Below are positions 45,401 to 53,353 of a stretch of 64,000 nt of DNA, one piece after another; position 1 is the first letter of the stretch; each line of letters opens with the position of its first letter. The stretch is taken from positions 186,001 through 250,000 of the forward strand of contig NZ_FUXZ01000003.1 of the NCBI RefSeq assembly GCF_900167115.1. The letters run 5' to 3'. Source of the stretch: Eubacterium uniforme (GTDB lineage: Bacteria > Bacillota > Clostridia > Lachnospirales > Lachnospiraceae). Made by a program: the position numbers and the translations under genes. Below the pieces are notes generated by a model that saw nothing but the letters and a program-made list of their open reading frames with translations, ran no database searches and had not been told where the DNA came from.

Positions 45401-45709
45401 ATATAATTCTGAAGCAAGATTAAGTCCTGACTGTCCACCAAGGTTTGGCAACAATGCATCAGGTCTTTCCTTAGCAATAATCTGCTCTAATCTCTTAACA
45501 TTAAGAGGTTCAATATAAGTAACGTCTGCTGTCTCCGGATCTGTCATGATAGTAGCCGGATTTGAATTAACAAGTACAATCTCATACCCTAACTTTTTGA
45601 GTGCCTTACATGCCTGTGTTCCTGAATAGTCAAACTCACACGCCTGACCAATTACAATAGGACCAGAGCCAATAATAAGGACTTTGTTAATATCTGTTCT
45701 TTTTGGCAT
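42485..45709 (-). CDS. carB: Carbamoyl-phosphate synthase large subunit
   Basis: 1074 aa from the ATG at 45709 (AAAAAGGAGT upstream). Two ATP-grasp halves (VLIIGSGPIVIGQACEFDYSG at the start, ILGGGPNRIGQGIEFDYCC in the middle) that phosphorylate bicarbonate and carbamate, and a C-terminal MGS-like allosteric domain (ATGTTFDLITESGIEA). It makes carbamoyl phosphate for pyrimidines and arginine with glutamine-derived ammonia from CarA. carA is not in the window. Followed by the small leader-like gene. Confidence 0.97.
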   Translation of the reverse strand: MPKRTDINKVLIIGSGPIVIGQACEFDYSGTQACKALKKLGYEIVLVNSNPATIMTDPETADVTYIEPLNVKRLEQIIAKERPDALLPNLGGQSGLNLASELYKEGILDKYNVKVIGVQVDAIERGEDRIEFKKTMNELGIEMARSEVSYSVEEALEIADRLGYPVVLRPAYTMGGAGGGLVYNKEELKTVCARGLQASLVGQVLVEESILGWEELELEVVRDSEGNMITVCFIENIDPLGVHTGDSFCSAPMLTISEDVQKELQRQAYAIVDKVQVIGGTNVQFAHDPVSGRIIVIEINPRTSRSSALASKATGFPIALVSAMLATGLTLKDIPCGKYGTLDKYVPDGDYVVIKFARWAFEKFKGVEDKLGTQMRAVGEVMSIGKTYKEAFQKAIRSLETGRYGLGHAKNFDQLSKEELLNMLITPSSERHFVMYEALRKGATVDEIFELTKVKHYFIEQMKELVEEEEEILKSKGSLPSDELLTQAKKDGFSDKYLSQLLEVSEDEIRNKRISLGVVEAWEGVHVSGTEDSAYYYSTYNADDKSTTTDNKKIMILGGGPNRIGQGIEFDYCCVHAALALKKMGFETIIVNCNPETVSTDYDTSDKLYFEPLTLEDVLSIYHKEKPLGVIAQFGGQTPLNLAADLEKNGVKILGTSPAVIDLAEDRDLFREMMDKLEIPMPESGMATTVDEAKAIANKIGYPVMVRPSYVLGGRGMEVVYDDDAMTDYMNAAVGVTPDRPILIDRFLNHALECESDAIADGEHAFVPAVMEHIELAGVHSGDSACIIPSVHISEENVKTIKEYTRKIAEEMHVRGLMNMQYAIENGKVYVLEANPRASRTVPLVSKVCNIRMVPLATEIITSELTGKESPVAKLKEQSIPYYGVKEAAFPFNMFQEVDPVLGPEMRSTGEVLGLSKSYGEAFFKAQEGVGSLLPLEGTVLISVNRKDKAEVVEVAKSFADNGFKILATGTTFDLITESGIEATKIKKLYEGRPNILDAITNGEIDIIVNSPVGKDSVNDDSYLRKAAVKAKIPYMTTIAAAKAAIEGIAAVKKNGNGEIKSLQALHSEIKDAE

Positions 45710-45800
45710 AGCTTTTACTCCTTTTTTCCTAAACATTCACGTTATATTATATAAAAATTTCCATCAAAGCACAAGTGCAAAGTAATTATTGATATAAGCA

Positions 45801-45840
45801 AAAAAGTGTCATTCTAACATAATTAGAACAACACTTTTTA
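45801..45840 (-). terminator. Terminator after the transglutaminase-like gene
   Basis: AAAAAGTGT.ATTCTAA pairs with TTAGAA.AACACTTTTT; T6 on the minus strand. Confidence 0.82.
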
Positions 45841-45859
45841 TACCTATCCGCAAATGCTT

Positions 45860-47347
45860 TTAGTTAATATCACTCATTGTGAATTTTGTTTTTTTAATAA
45901 TTTTTTGTTTCTTCTTTTTTGAACCTATTGCGCTATACTGTTTACCCTTAAGACAAAGTCCATCAATCATAACTGTCTTGTCAGCATCACCTAACATATT
46001 GTAATTTTGGTAAACCCAAAATGTCTTACCATCAGTATTCTTTGCCTTAACAATAGAAATGGCATGATTTGCTATTTTTGAATACCCATAATAGTGTTCA
46101 ATATTTAATAAACTATAGATATAACCCTGAGCAGTTGTATAATCGTGACATACACCCTTTAATGTGCCCTTTCTAAGTTTCTTTAAGACAGTTGAAACTT
46201 TACCATTCTTCTGAGTTCTGAAGAATCTATCGTTACCTTCATAGAAATAATCCTTAAAATAATACTTATTAGGATTTCTATCATAATGATAAACAACGCC
46301 ACCTGCACTGCCACTATAAATCAAATCATACTTGATAAATGGGTTATAATTTTCCTTAGCTCCATCATCATATACGAAACACTTTGAAATCATATATATC
46401 TTTAAAGCATCACTTACATCACAAAATTCATTATTCTTAATTCTAGAGCATGCAATATATTCATCCTTTAAACTCTTATCTTTTAAATACTTAACAGCAT
46501 CCTCCGATAAATTATCAATGCTAGCCTTATCAGTTTTTACTTTTTCATCTACTAAAGCATTTGCTGTTTCTAATTCTAACTTAATTCTATCAATATATGC
46601 CTGATCTACTTTATAATGCTTAGCATTACTACCTGTTGTATAATAATAATTCTTTATATCCTTTAAACATTCAAGATACTTTCCATTTTCAAAGTCATCG
46701 GAATAATTTCCATAATCAGCCAAATCATAATATCCCTTATCTACAAAATAAGTGATTGATAATAAACTGTTATCATCTCCATAATATAAGTTGTAGATTT
46801 CAAACTTATCACCTTCACTATATGTACCTGGCTCAGGTGTAGCACTATTATCCTCTGACTTTCTAAAGTCATATTTATCATAATTTTCTGAATACTTTAA
46901 TTTACTCTTTAAAGACTTAACATTCTTATTAAGATAAAACTTCTTCATCTTCTTTAATAATAAGATGACTTCTCTATACTGTTTCGCATTTTCCTTAGTA
47001 AACTTAATGGTAATTGTTTTTTTATTTACCTTAATATTCTCAACACTTAATTTTGAACAAACGCCATACTTATTAGCTTTAGCTAAATTCACCGCCAGAC
47101 TATTAACTCTACCAATAGCTAAAGCTTTATTTCCCTTAAGTTTTAATGTTATAGGCTTACCCTTGTATAACACTTTATGAACATGCTTAGCCTCTTTAGC
47201 ATCGCCACTATTAATAACGTATGTTTCTCCAGCATATGCACTCTCCGCATTTGTAAACGAACACAAAACCAAAGCACATATAAACATGAAAATTGAAATT
47301 TTAATTTTCTTCATAATCATCAAATCATTTTTTTTAGTTTCTGCCAT
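45860..47347 (-). CDS. Secreted transglutaminase-like protein
   Basis: 495 aa. After a short charged lead, a signal peptide (MKKIKISIFMFICALVLCSF...AYA). The middle is Lys/Asp-rich without a recognised domain. Residues about 385-450 show the transglutaminase-like core LKGVCHDYTTAQGYIYSLL (Cys400) and YSKIANHAISIVKA (His428), with a following NYN in place of the usual Asp region. Such domains act as proteases, peptide-modifying enzymes or cell-wall amidases. AAAGGAG lies about 13 nt before the ATG; an internal ATG before KKIKISIF would give the more usual signal-peptide start. In operon with the YdcF gene (42 nt gap). Confidence 0.72.
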   Translation of the reverse strand: MAETKKNDLMIMKKIKISIFMFICALVLCSFTNAESAYAGETYVINSGDAKEAKHVHKVLYKGKPITLKLKGNKALAIGRVNSLAVNLAKANKYGVCSKLSVENIKVNKKTITIKFTKENAKQYREVILLLKKMKKFYLNKNVKSLKSKLKYSENYDKYDFRKSEDNSATPEPGTYSEGDKFEIYNLYYGDDNSLLSITYFVDKGYYDLADYGNYSDDFENGKYLECLKDIKNYYYTTGSNAKHYKVDQAYIDRIKLELETANALVDEKVKTDKASIDNLSEDAVKYLKDKSLKDEYIACSRIKNNEFCDVSDALKIYMISKCFVYDDGAKENYNPFIKYDLIYSGSAGGVVYHYDRNPNKYYFKDYFYEGNDRFFRTQKNGKVSTVLKKLRKGTLKGVCHDYTTAQGYIYSLLNIEHYYGYSKIANHAISIVKAKNTDGKTFWVYQNYNMLGDADKTVMIDGLCLKGKQYSAIGSKKKKQKIIKKTKFTMSDIN

Positions 47348-47389
47348 AATATTCTTCTTTCTCCTTTTATAAGTTAGATAACTTCACCT

Positions 47390-48142
47390 TTAAATATTTC
47401 CAACTAAGAAATCCTTTATAAATGCCAAATCTTCCCTAAACATATTGTTTGGAAGATATGTTTTAACACTTCCTGCTGCAATTGTACTAACATCCTCAAG
47501 TCCACACTTTTTAGCAATCGCCCTAGCTCTGTATGTATGGAAATTATTAGTTACAATTCCAACCTTCTTATCCTTTAAATCAACAACCTTCATTGAAAAA
47601 TCAAAATTCTCCTTTGTACTTGTTGACTTATCTTCTTTAATAATTCTTGAAACATCAATCCCATGCTCAATTAAATACTTTTCCATGCCCTCTGCTTCAG
47701 AAACAGGCTCATTAGAACCCTGTCCACCTGAAACAATGCACTTAGTATTCTTATTCTTTTCCATGTATTCAATTGTTGCATCAAGTCTATATCTAAGCGC
47801 TACACTAGGTCCGCTATTCTTCATCTGTGCACCAAGAACAATTAAGTAATCAAGATTGTCATCTCCTTTACTAGCAAATGTCGAAAATAGCAAACCATTA
47901 ATTACAACTAACATAACTAAGCCAAGCGTAACCATCACGCCAATTATCACCTTAACTACACTAGGTATTTTAGCAAATACACCCACATATGCCAAAACTC
48001 CTACAAAGCACAATGCAATTCCCATCAAGATCCACACCATAAAAAAAGATGTTCCTGATGCTGCTCTTCTAACATATAATCCATAAGCTATACTACTAAC
48101 TCCTAGTAACACCAAAAGCACCATAACAATACCTTTCTTCAT
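47390..48142 (-). CDS. YdcF/ElyC-like DUF218 membrane protein
   Basis: 250 aa from the ATG at 48142 (AGAGGATAGAT upstream). Three N-terminal membrane helices, then a DUF218 Rossmann-like domain: YLIVLGAQMKNSGPSVALRYRLD, CIVSGGQGSNEPVSEAEGM, STSTKENF and VTNNFHTYRARAIAKKCG, where the conserved polar residues line the presumed active site. The family includes ElyC, involved in envelope polysaccharide metabolism. First gene of a unit with the transglutaminase-like gene; its start faces copA across a 350-nt divergent region. Confidence 0.85.
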   Translation of the reverse strand: MKKGIVMVLLVLLGVSSIAYGLYVRRAASGTSFFMVWILMGIALCFVGVLAYVGVFAKIPSVVKVIIGVMVTLGLVMLVVINGLLFSTFASKGDDNLDYLIVLGAQMKNSGPSVALRYRLDATIEYMEKNKNTKCIVSGGQGSNEPVSEAEGMEKYLIEHGIDVSRIIKEDKSTSTKENFDFSMKVVDLKDKKVGIVTNNFHTYRARAIAKKCGLEDVSTIAAGSVKTYLPNNMFREDLAFIKDFLVGNI

Positions 48143-48271
48143 ATCTATCCTCTTTCCCACATTTTACAATTCAATCCTATCTAATTCTACCATCTAATCA
48201 AATTATACGCAAATTAACTTTTTCTTAACCCTTTCCCTTAATGATAAATAATTTCATCTTTTTTTCCCATT

Positions 48272-48284
48272 TATAATGTATAAT
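48272..48284 (+). promoter_or_regulatory. Two overlapping-phase -10 boxes for copA
   Basis: TATAAT occurs at 48272-48277 and 48279-48284. No convincing -35 box lies at the right distance. The second box meets the outer stem of the element at 48283, so the transcript should begin within that stem. Confidence 0.5.
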
Positions 48285-48486
48285 GTATATTATCAGTTGT
48301 TTTAATATGTAAGCATTTGGCAAATTTTATATTCTCTATCGGGGACCATCGCGGGTCTCTACACTTAGTGAGAATGCTTTCGAACTTAGTGTGGCTAGGG
48401 GTACCCGCAATGTGCGAGAGCTGAGTCACAGATAGATAATATTAATTTGACAAATGAGAAAATATAAAACAACTGATAATATACAT
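48283..48486 (+). promoter_or_regulatory. Long-stem structured 5'-UTR element, copy 1, before copA
   Basis: A left arm (48283-48340) pairs with a right arm (48431-48486): the outer 22 nt are perfectly complementary and the inner parts largely so. The head (48342-48421) is far richer in G+C and contains GCGGGT/ACCCGC, ACACTTAGT facing ACTTAGTGT (one U-U mismatch) and a small apical hairpin. The head is identical to copy 2 except for a 10-nt longer apical stem there. The right arm ends 2 nt before GAGGTAG, the copA ribosome binding site. No U-run follows. Confidence 0.75.
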
Positions 48487-48498
48487 TCGAGGTAGTTT

Positions 48499-50760
48499 AT
48501 GGATAAATATAAGGTGACTGGGATGAGTTGCGCGGCTTGTCAGGCCAGAGTTGAGAAAGCTGTGTGTAAGTTAGATGGGATTGATGAAGTTAATGTTAAC
48601 TTGCTTACTAATTCTATGACAGTTGAAGGTAATGTTGATAGCAAAGATGTTATTAAAGCTGTTAAAGATGCAGGATATGGTGCAAAATTAATTAATGAAA
48701 AGTCTTCTTCATCCGATGAAAACAATTTAGACTCATACCAATTAGAAACAAAAAAATTAAAAAATAGATTATTATCATCTGTTGGATTTTTGCTTGTGCT
48801 TATGTACTTTTCAATGGGACATACAATGTTTCATTTTAAGATACCTAAAGTATTTGCCAACAATCCTGCTGCAATTGGCATATTACAAATGCTTCTTGCT
48901 AGCATAATAATGATTATAAATAGAAATTTCTTTATTAATGGATTTAAGGGCATTCTTCATATGTCTCCAAATATGGATACTCTTGTTGCTCTTGGATCAT
49001 CAGCTTCATATGTTTATAGTATTGCCGTTTTAATTCAAATTATAATGAAGCAAAGTAGCGATATGCACGGCGCTCATAAACTAATTCACGATTTCTATTT
49101 TGAATCCGCAGCAATGATTCTTACATTAATCACCATTGGGAAAATGCTTGAATCAATTTCAAAAGGAAAAACTACAAATGCGTTAAAAGGACTTATGAAT
49201 CTTGCACCTAAAACAGCATTAGTAATAAGAGATAATAAAGAAGTTAGTGTTCCTATTAAGGATGTTAAGGTTGATGATATCTTCATTGTAAAAGCCGGCG
49301 ATGCCATCCCTGTTGATGGTCTAATTTTAGAAGGGTTTGCTAGTTTAGATGAATCGGCTCTTACAGGCGAGAGCATTCCTGTAGATAAAACAGTTGACTC
49401 TACTGTGTATTCGGGAACGACTAATACTTCTGGATTTATTAAATGTAAAGCAACGAATGTTGGTAAAGATACTACTCTTTCAAAGATAATACAAATGGTA
49501 AGTGATGCATCTTCAAGCAAGGCTCCAATTGCAAAAATTGCTGATAAGGTTTCGGCTATATTTGTTCCATGTGTAATTATAATTGCTATTATTACATTTA
49601 TTGTATGGTCATTTGCTGGATATTCTGTTAGTTTTTCACTATCAAGAGCTATTTCTGTTTTAGTTATTAGTTGTCCTTGCGCCCTTGGTTTAGCAACGCC
49701 TGTTGCAATTATGGTAGGTAGTGGCGTTGGTGCTAAACACGGAATTCTTTTTAAAAATGCTACATCACTTGAGCAAATGGGACATACAAATATTGTTGCT
49801 CTTGATAAAACTGGCACCATAACTAACGGTACTCCTGTTGTTACAGATATAATTGAATGCTTAGTTAGTAAGGATGAATTAATTAAATATGCTTATTCAA
49901 TTGAAAGCTATTCAGAGCATCCTTTAGCACATGCAATATGTGATTACGCAAATAATAATAACATAGCGAAAAATGAATTAACTGATTTTATAACTGAGGT
50001 TGGTAATGGCCTTAGTGCAAAAGACGGCGATAATGATATTCACGCTGGGAAACAAAAATATGTAGAGGCATTTGCTCCTATTAGCGATGATATAAAAAAT
50101 AGAATTAAAGATTTATCAGCCGAAGGAAAAACACCTCTTTTCTTTTCTCTAAATAATAAACTACTTGGTGTAATTCTTGTTGCTGATACTATTAAAGAAG
50201 ACAGTGCAAAAGCTATTAATACTTTAAAGAACTTAAATCTTGAGTGCGTCATGATTACTGGAGATAATGAAGAAACTGCAAAAGCAATTGCTGCAAAAAG
50301 TAATATAGATAAAGTTATTTCCGGTGTCTTACCTACAGGAAAAGAAGAACACATAAAAGAACTTAAGAATAAATACAAAAATATTGCCATGGTAGGTGAT
50401 GGAATTAATGATGCACCTGCTCTTACTAGTGCTGATACTGGAATTGCCATTGGTGCTGGAACAGACATTGCAATTGATGCAGCGGATGTTGTTCTTATGA
50501 AAAATTCACTTTTGGATGTGGCAAAGGCAATTATTCTAAGCAGAAAAACTTTGACTAACATTAAGGAAAATCTATTCTGGGCATTCATATATAACATTAT
50601 AGGTATTCCTCTTGCAGCTGGTGTTTACTATCCAGCCTTTGGACTTAAACTAAATCCTATGTTTGGAGCTGCTGCAATGAGTTTATCAAGTTTCTGTGTC
50701 GTAACAAATGCACTTAGACTTAACCTTTTAAATCTTGATAAAGAAGTCCATAAATATTAA
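48499..50760 (+). CDS. copA: Copper-translocating P1B-type ATPase
   Basis: 753 aa. One N-terminal heavy-metal domain with GMSCAACQARVEKAV (copper-binding CxxC), then membrane helices, the TGES actuator motif, CPC in VISCPCALGLATP that marks Cu/Ag transport, DKTGTIT phosphorylation site, SEHPLAHAI in the nucleotide domain and GDGINDAPAL. It exports cuprous ions from the cytoplasm. GAGGTAG precedes the ATG at 48499. No copZ or csoR lies beside it; regulation may involve the structured leader immediately upstream. Confidence 0.95.
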   Translation: MDKYKVTGMSCAACQARVEKAVCKLDGIDEVNVNLLTNSMTVEGNVDSKDVIKAVKDAGYGAKLINEKSSSSDENNLDSYQLETKKLKNRLLSSVGFLLVLMYFSMGHTMFHFKIPKVFANNPAAIGILQMLLASIIMIINRNFFINGFKGILHMSPNMDTLVALGSSASYVYSIAVLIQIIMKQSSDMHGAHKLIHDFYFESAAMILTLITIGKMLESISKGKTTNALKGLMNLAPKTALVIRDNKEVSVPIKDVKVDDIFIVKAGDAIPVDGLILEGFASLDESALTGESIPVDKTVDSTVYSGTTNTSGFIKCKATNVGKDTTLSKIIQMVSDASSSKAPIAKIADKVSAIFVPCVIIIAIITFIVWSFAGYSVSFSLSRAISVLVISCPCALGLATPVAIMVGSGVGAKHGILFKNATSLEQMGHTNIVALDKTGTITNGTPVVTDIIECLVSKDELIKYAYSIESYSEHPLAHAICDYANNNNIAKNELTDFITEVGNGLSAKDGDNDIHAGKQKYVEAFAPISDDIKNRIKDLSAEGKTPLFFSLNNKLLGVILVADTIKEDSAKAINTLKNLNLECVMITGDNEETAKAIAAKSNIDKVISGVLPTGKEEHIKELKNKYKNIAMVGDGINDAPALTSADTGIAIGAGTDIAIDAADVVLMKNSLLDVAKAIILSRKTLTNIKENLFWAFIYNIIGIPLAAGVYYPAFGLKLNPMFGAAAMSLSSFCVVTNALRLNLLNLDKEVHKY

Positions 50761-50762
50761 TT

Positions 50763-50800
50763 AAAAATAAAGCAGATACTTTTGTATCTGCTTTATTTTT
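50763..50800. terminator. Bidirectional terminator after copA
   Basis: AAAAATAAAGCAGATAC pairs with GTATCTGCTTTATTTTT around a 4-nt loop, between converging genes. Confidence 0.88.
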
Positions 50801-50802
50801 AT

Positions 50803-51459
50803 CTATGCTGATATTTTTTTATGTATATATCTTCTAAGTGTTCCTAATGACCTATAAGACATAATACCAAATGCCTTAATTGATGCCTTAAGTAATTTAA
50901 ATGATACTGGATTAAAATAATCTTCACTTCTAGTATATACTGGCATGTACTTAAGAAGATCACCCTCGAAACATATGTAACTATTTAATAGTTCAAGTAA
51001 CTGATCTGGAGTATACTTTGCAATTGGTTCATCAAAATCTTTACCTAATTCCTGTAGTATATATAATACAAACTCTATGCATGTAAATGATTTATATGAT
51101 GAAAATCCCTTAAATACTGGATAAGATAATACAGAAAATAAATTATATCTATATGTTGGATCATCTTTAATTCTGATAATCTCATCTTCCACCCATTTAT
51201 ATTGAATGTCCGTTACTGGAATTTCAAAAATAACAACCGGAATTCCATCAGTAGCTCCAACCATAAATCTATCAGTTGTTTCTCTTACAAGCTTTGCACA
51301 TAAGTATCCGTATTGTTCAGTTCTAGCGAATCCATACATACGATACAATGATTTATCAAGTGCGATTGAAGCGTGATTATATCTTACATGACCAAATTTT
51401 CTAATTGTTTTTGCAAACCCAGTTTCTGTTTGCGATATTACTATGTATATGTGTTTCAT
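50803..51459 (-). CDS. Permuted papain-fold (YiiX/NlpC-like) protein
   Basis: 218 aa, no signal peptide. IYIVISQTETGFAKTIR, then VRYNHASIALDKSLYRMYGFAR, and SYKSFTCIEFVLYIL: His29 before Cys127 is the order of circularly permuted NlpC/P60 (LRAT/YiiX) enzymes. These hydrolyse or transfer amide or ester bonds in lipids or peptides; the substrate here is unknown. The basic C-terminal end (TLRRYIHKKISA) may touch membranes. The ATG at 51459 follows AGGAGAGAC. Confidence 0.72.
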   Translation of the reverse strand: MKHIYIVISQTETGFAKTIRKFGHVRYNHASIALDKSLYRMYGFARTEQYGYLCAKLVRETTDRFMVGATDGIPVVIFEIPVTDIQYKWVEDEIIRIKDDPTYRYNLFSVLSYPVFKGFSSYKSFTCIEFVLYILQELGKDFDEPIAKYTPDQLLELLNSYICFEGDLLKYMPVYTRSEDYFNPVSFKLLKASIKAFGIMSYRSLGTLRRYIHKKISA

Positions 51460-51809
51460 AATGTCTCTCCTACCACCTTAAATATAAAACATACAATACC
51501 CTTATAAATTTCTTAATTAATCCACTAATATATATCTCCCTAACCATGCACATTATATCACATTAAAAATGCAATGTAAATCCGTTTTATGTAAACCACA
51601 TTACTCAGTAAATACCTATTTTTTCTATTTGTTACTAAATTATTACGTACTCAAATATTAATTTCAAATTAAAAGCTCTTATAAATCAAGCCTTTTTTGA
51701 ACATAATTTTATTTTCTATAATATTTCTTAAAACAAATTTAACATATGAATTATCAATAAAAAAACTACACATAACAAGAATTTGCTACAAATAACAAAA
51801 ATTTTTTTG
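51460..51809. other. A+T-rich intergenic region without visible gene
   Basis: Between two divergent genes. Very A+T-rich with AAAATAC- and TTAT-type simple stretches and two partial copies of ACAATAACAA-like sequence near 51772-51800. Apart from the proA promoter at its right end I see no RNA structure or conserved element. Confidence 0.4.
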
Positions 51810-51838
51810 TTGACATTTTACTCAATATAAGTTATATA
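51810..51838 (+). promoter_or_regulatory. Promoter of proA
   Basis: TTGACA (51810-51815), 17-nt spacer, TATATA (51833-51838), about 85 nt before the start codon. Confidence 0.75.
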
Positions 51839-51928
51839 TTTTACAATGTCTTGGTTTAAAACCATATACATTATCATAAGAAGAAAGATATTCACGATAA
51901 GGAAGGAAAAAAAGAAAGAAGGGATTAT

Positions 51929-53218
51929 ATGGATATCAAAAACAGAACAAAAGCAATGAAACTTGCTGCTCCAATTCTTGCTGCTACTACACTTGAGCAG
52001 AGAAACGAAGCACTTGCAAACATTGCAAAAGAACTTGAAAAACAAAAAGACGCAATATTTGCTGCTAATAAAATTGATTTAGATGAAGCTGCAAAGAATA
52101 ATATTGCTGCTTCAATTGTTAAAAGACTTAAATTTGACGACGTTAAATTACGCGATGCCATTCAAGGTATCAAAGATTTAATTAATTTACCAGACCCATT
52201 AGGAAAGGTACTTTTAAAAAGAGAATTAGATAAGGACTTTGTTCTTACCAAGGTATCTGTTCCACTTGGAGTTATTGGTGTTATATTTGAAGCTAGACCT
52301 GATGCACTTGTTCAGATTTCTTCTCTTTGCTTAAAGAGTGGTAACTGTGCAATCCTTAAAGGTGGCAAGGAAACAACTAATACAAACAGAACACTTTTTG
52401 AAATCATAAAAAACGCTGCTTCTGCTTCAGGACTTCCAGATAACTGCTTACTTCAGGCTGAAGCTCATAGTGAAATCGATGAATTATTATCATGTGATGA
52501 AAGCGTTGATTTATTAATCCCAAGAGGATCTAATTCATTTGTACGTTATATTATGGAGAATACAAAGATTCCAGTTATGGGACATTCAAGCGGCATTTGC
52601 CACATCTATGTTGATGAATTCTTTGATTTAAAGAAATCAATTCCTGTAATTGTTGATTCTAAGATTCAGTATGCAGCAGCTTGCAACGCTGTAGAAACTA
52701 TTCTCTTTAACAGAAAGATTGATAAAAACTACATCAAGGCAATTGCACAGGCACTTATTGATGCTAATGTAAAACTACGTGGATCAAGAGATATTGCTGA
52801 AGTACTTGGTAATGAATTTGATGTTGAAGTTATGCATGATGATGAATTTGGTACAGAGTACAATGATTTAATTGTATCACTCAAATTCGTTTCAGACATC
52901 AATGAAGCTGTTACACATATTAATACATATGGCTCACATCATACAGATTGTATTCTTACAGAAGACAAAGATAGAGCTGCTTACTTTACAACAATGGTTG
53001 ATTCAGCAAGCGTATATGTAAATGCTTCAACTAGATTCGCTGATGGATTCAGATATGGATTCGGCGCAGAAGTTGGAATTAGTACTGGTAAGATTCATGC
53101 CAGAGGACCTGTAGGTCTTGACGGTCTTATCACTTATAAATATAAGCTTGAAGGTGATGGAGAAATCGTTGCTGACTATGCTAGTGGTGAAAAGAAATTC
53201 CACCACAAAGATTTATAA
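51929..53218 (+). CDS. proA: Gamma-glutamyl phosphate reductase
   Basis: 429 aa aldehyde-dehydrogenase-fold enzyme, second step of proline synthesis: NADPH-dependent reduction of glutamyl 5-phosphate to the semialdehyde. Motifs: VPLGVIGVIFEARPDALVQISSLCLKSGN, ILKGGKET, LIPRGSNSFV, IPVMGHSSGICHIYVD, and the catalytic Cys in QYAAACNAVETILF. Start at 51929 has GAAGGGA upstream. proB, usually adjacent, is absent here. Confidence 0.96.
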   Translation: MDIKNRTKAMKLAAPILAATTLEQRNEALANIAKELEKQKDAIFAANKIDLDEAAKNNIAASIVKRLKFDDVKLRDAIQGIKDLINLPDPLGKVLLKRELDKDFVLTKVSVPLGVIGVIFEARPDALVQISSLCLKSGNCAILKGGKETTNTNRTLFEIIKNAASASGLPDNCLLQAEAHSEIDELLSCDESVDLLIPRGSNSFVRYIMENTKIPVMGHSSGICHIYVDEFFDLKKSIPVIVDSKIQYAAACNAVETILFNRKIDKNYIKAIAQALIDANVKLRGSRDIAEVLGNEFDVEVMHDDEFGTEYNDLIVSLKFVSDINEAVTHINTYGSHHTDCILTEDKDRAAYFTTMVDSASVYVNASTRFADGFRYGFGAEVGISTGKIHARGPVGLDGLITYKYKLEGDGEIVADYASGEKKFHHKDL

Positions 53219-53238
53219 AGATTTGGTTTTTATACATA

Positions 53239-53267
53239 AAAATAAGGAGTCTTACGACTCCTTATTT
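53239..53267 (+). terminator. Terminator after proA
   Basis: AAAATAAGGAGTC pairs with GACTCCTTATTTT around a 3-nt loop; T-runs on both strands, so it also serves the converging membrane-protein gene. Confidence 0.88.
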
Positions 53268-53353
53268 TTATTATAATTATCTTTAGGTTCTTCATCAACC
53301 TCAAATTCTTCTTTTTCCGCTTCTTTGACGACTTCTTCTTTGTCGTCTTCACT

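Noticed and set aside
42485-45709. carB without carA and proA without proB as losses
   Set aside because: The partners may lie elsewhere in the genome; a 64-kb window cannot show absence.
48342-48421. T-box, yybP, TPP, ribozyme or HEARO-type RNA as identity of the copA/trxA head
   Set aside because: None of the conserved sequences of those classes (for example TGGNACCGCG, CTGAGA, CTGATGA...GAAA) is present in place; a few GGACC-like words are not enough.
48283-48486. Simple intrinsic terminator
   Set aside because: No T-run follows the right arm, and the structure lies between promoter and ribosome binding site of copA.
49095-49820. 241-residue antisense ORF inside copA (and 50040-50597)
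   Set aside because: Shadow frames of a strongly conserved P-type ATPase; no ribosome binding site, promoter or recognisable domain.
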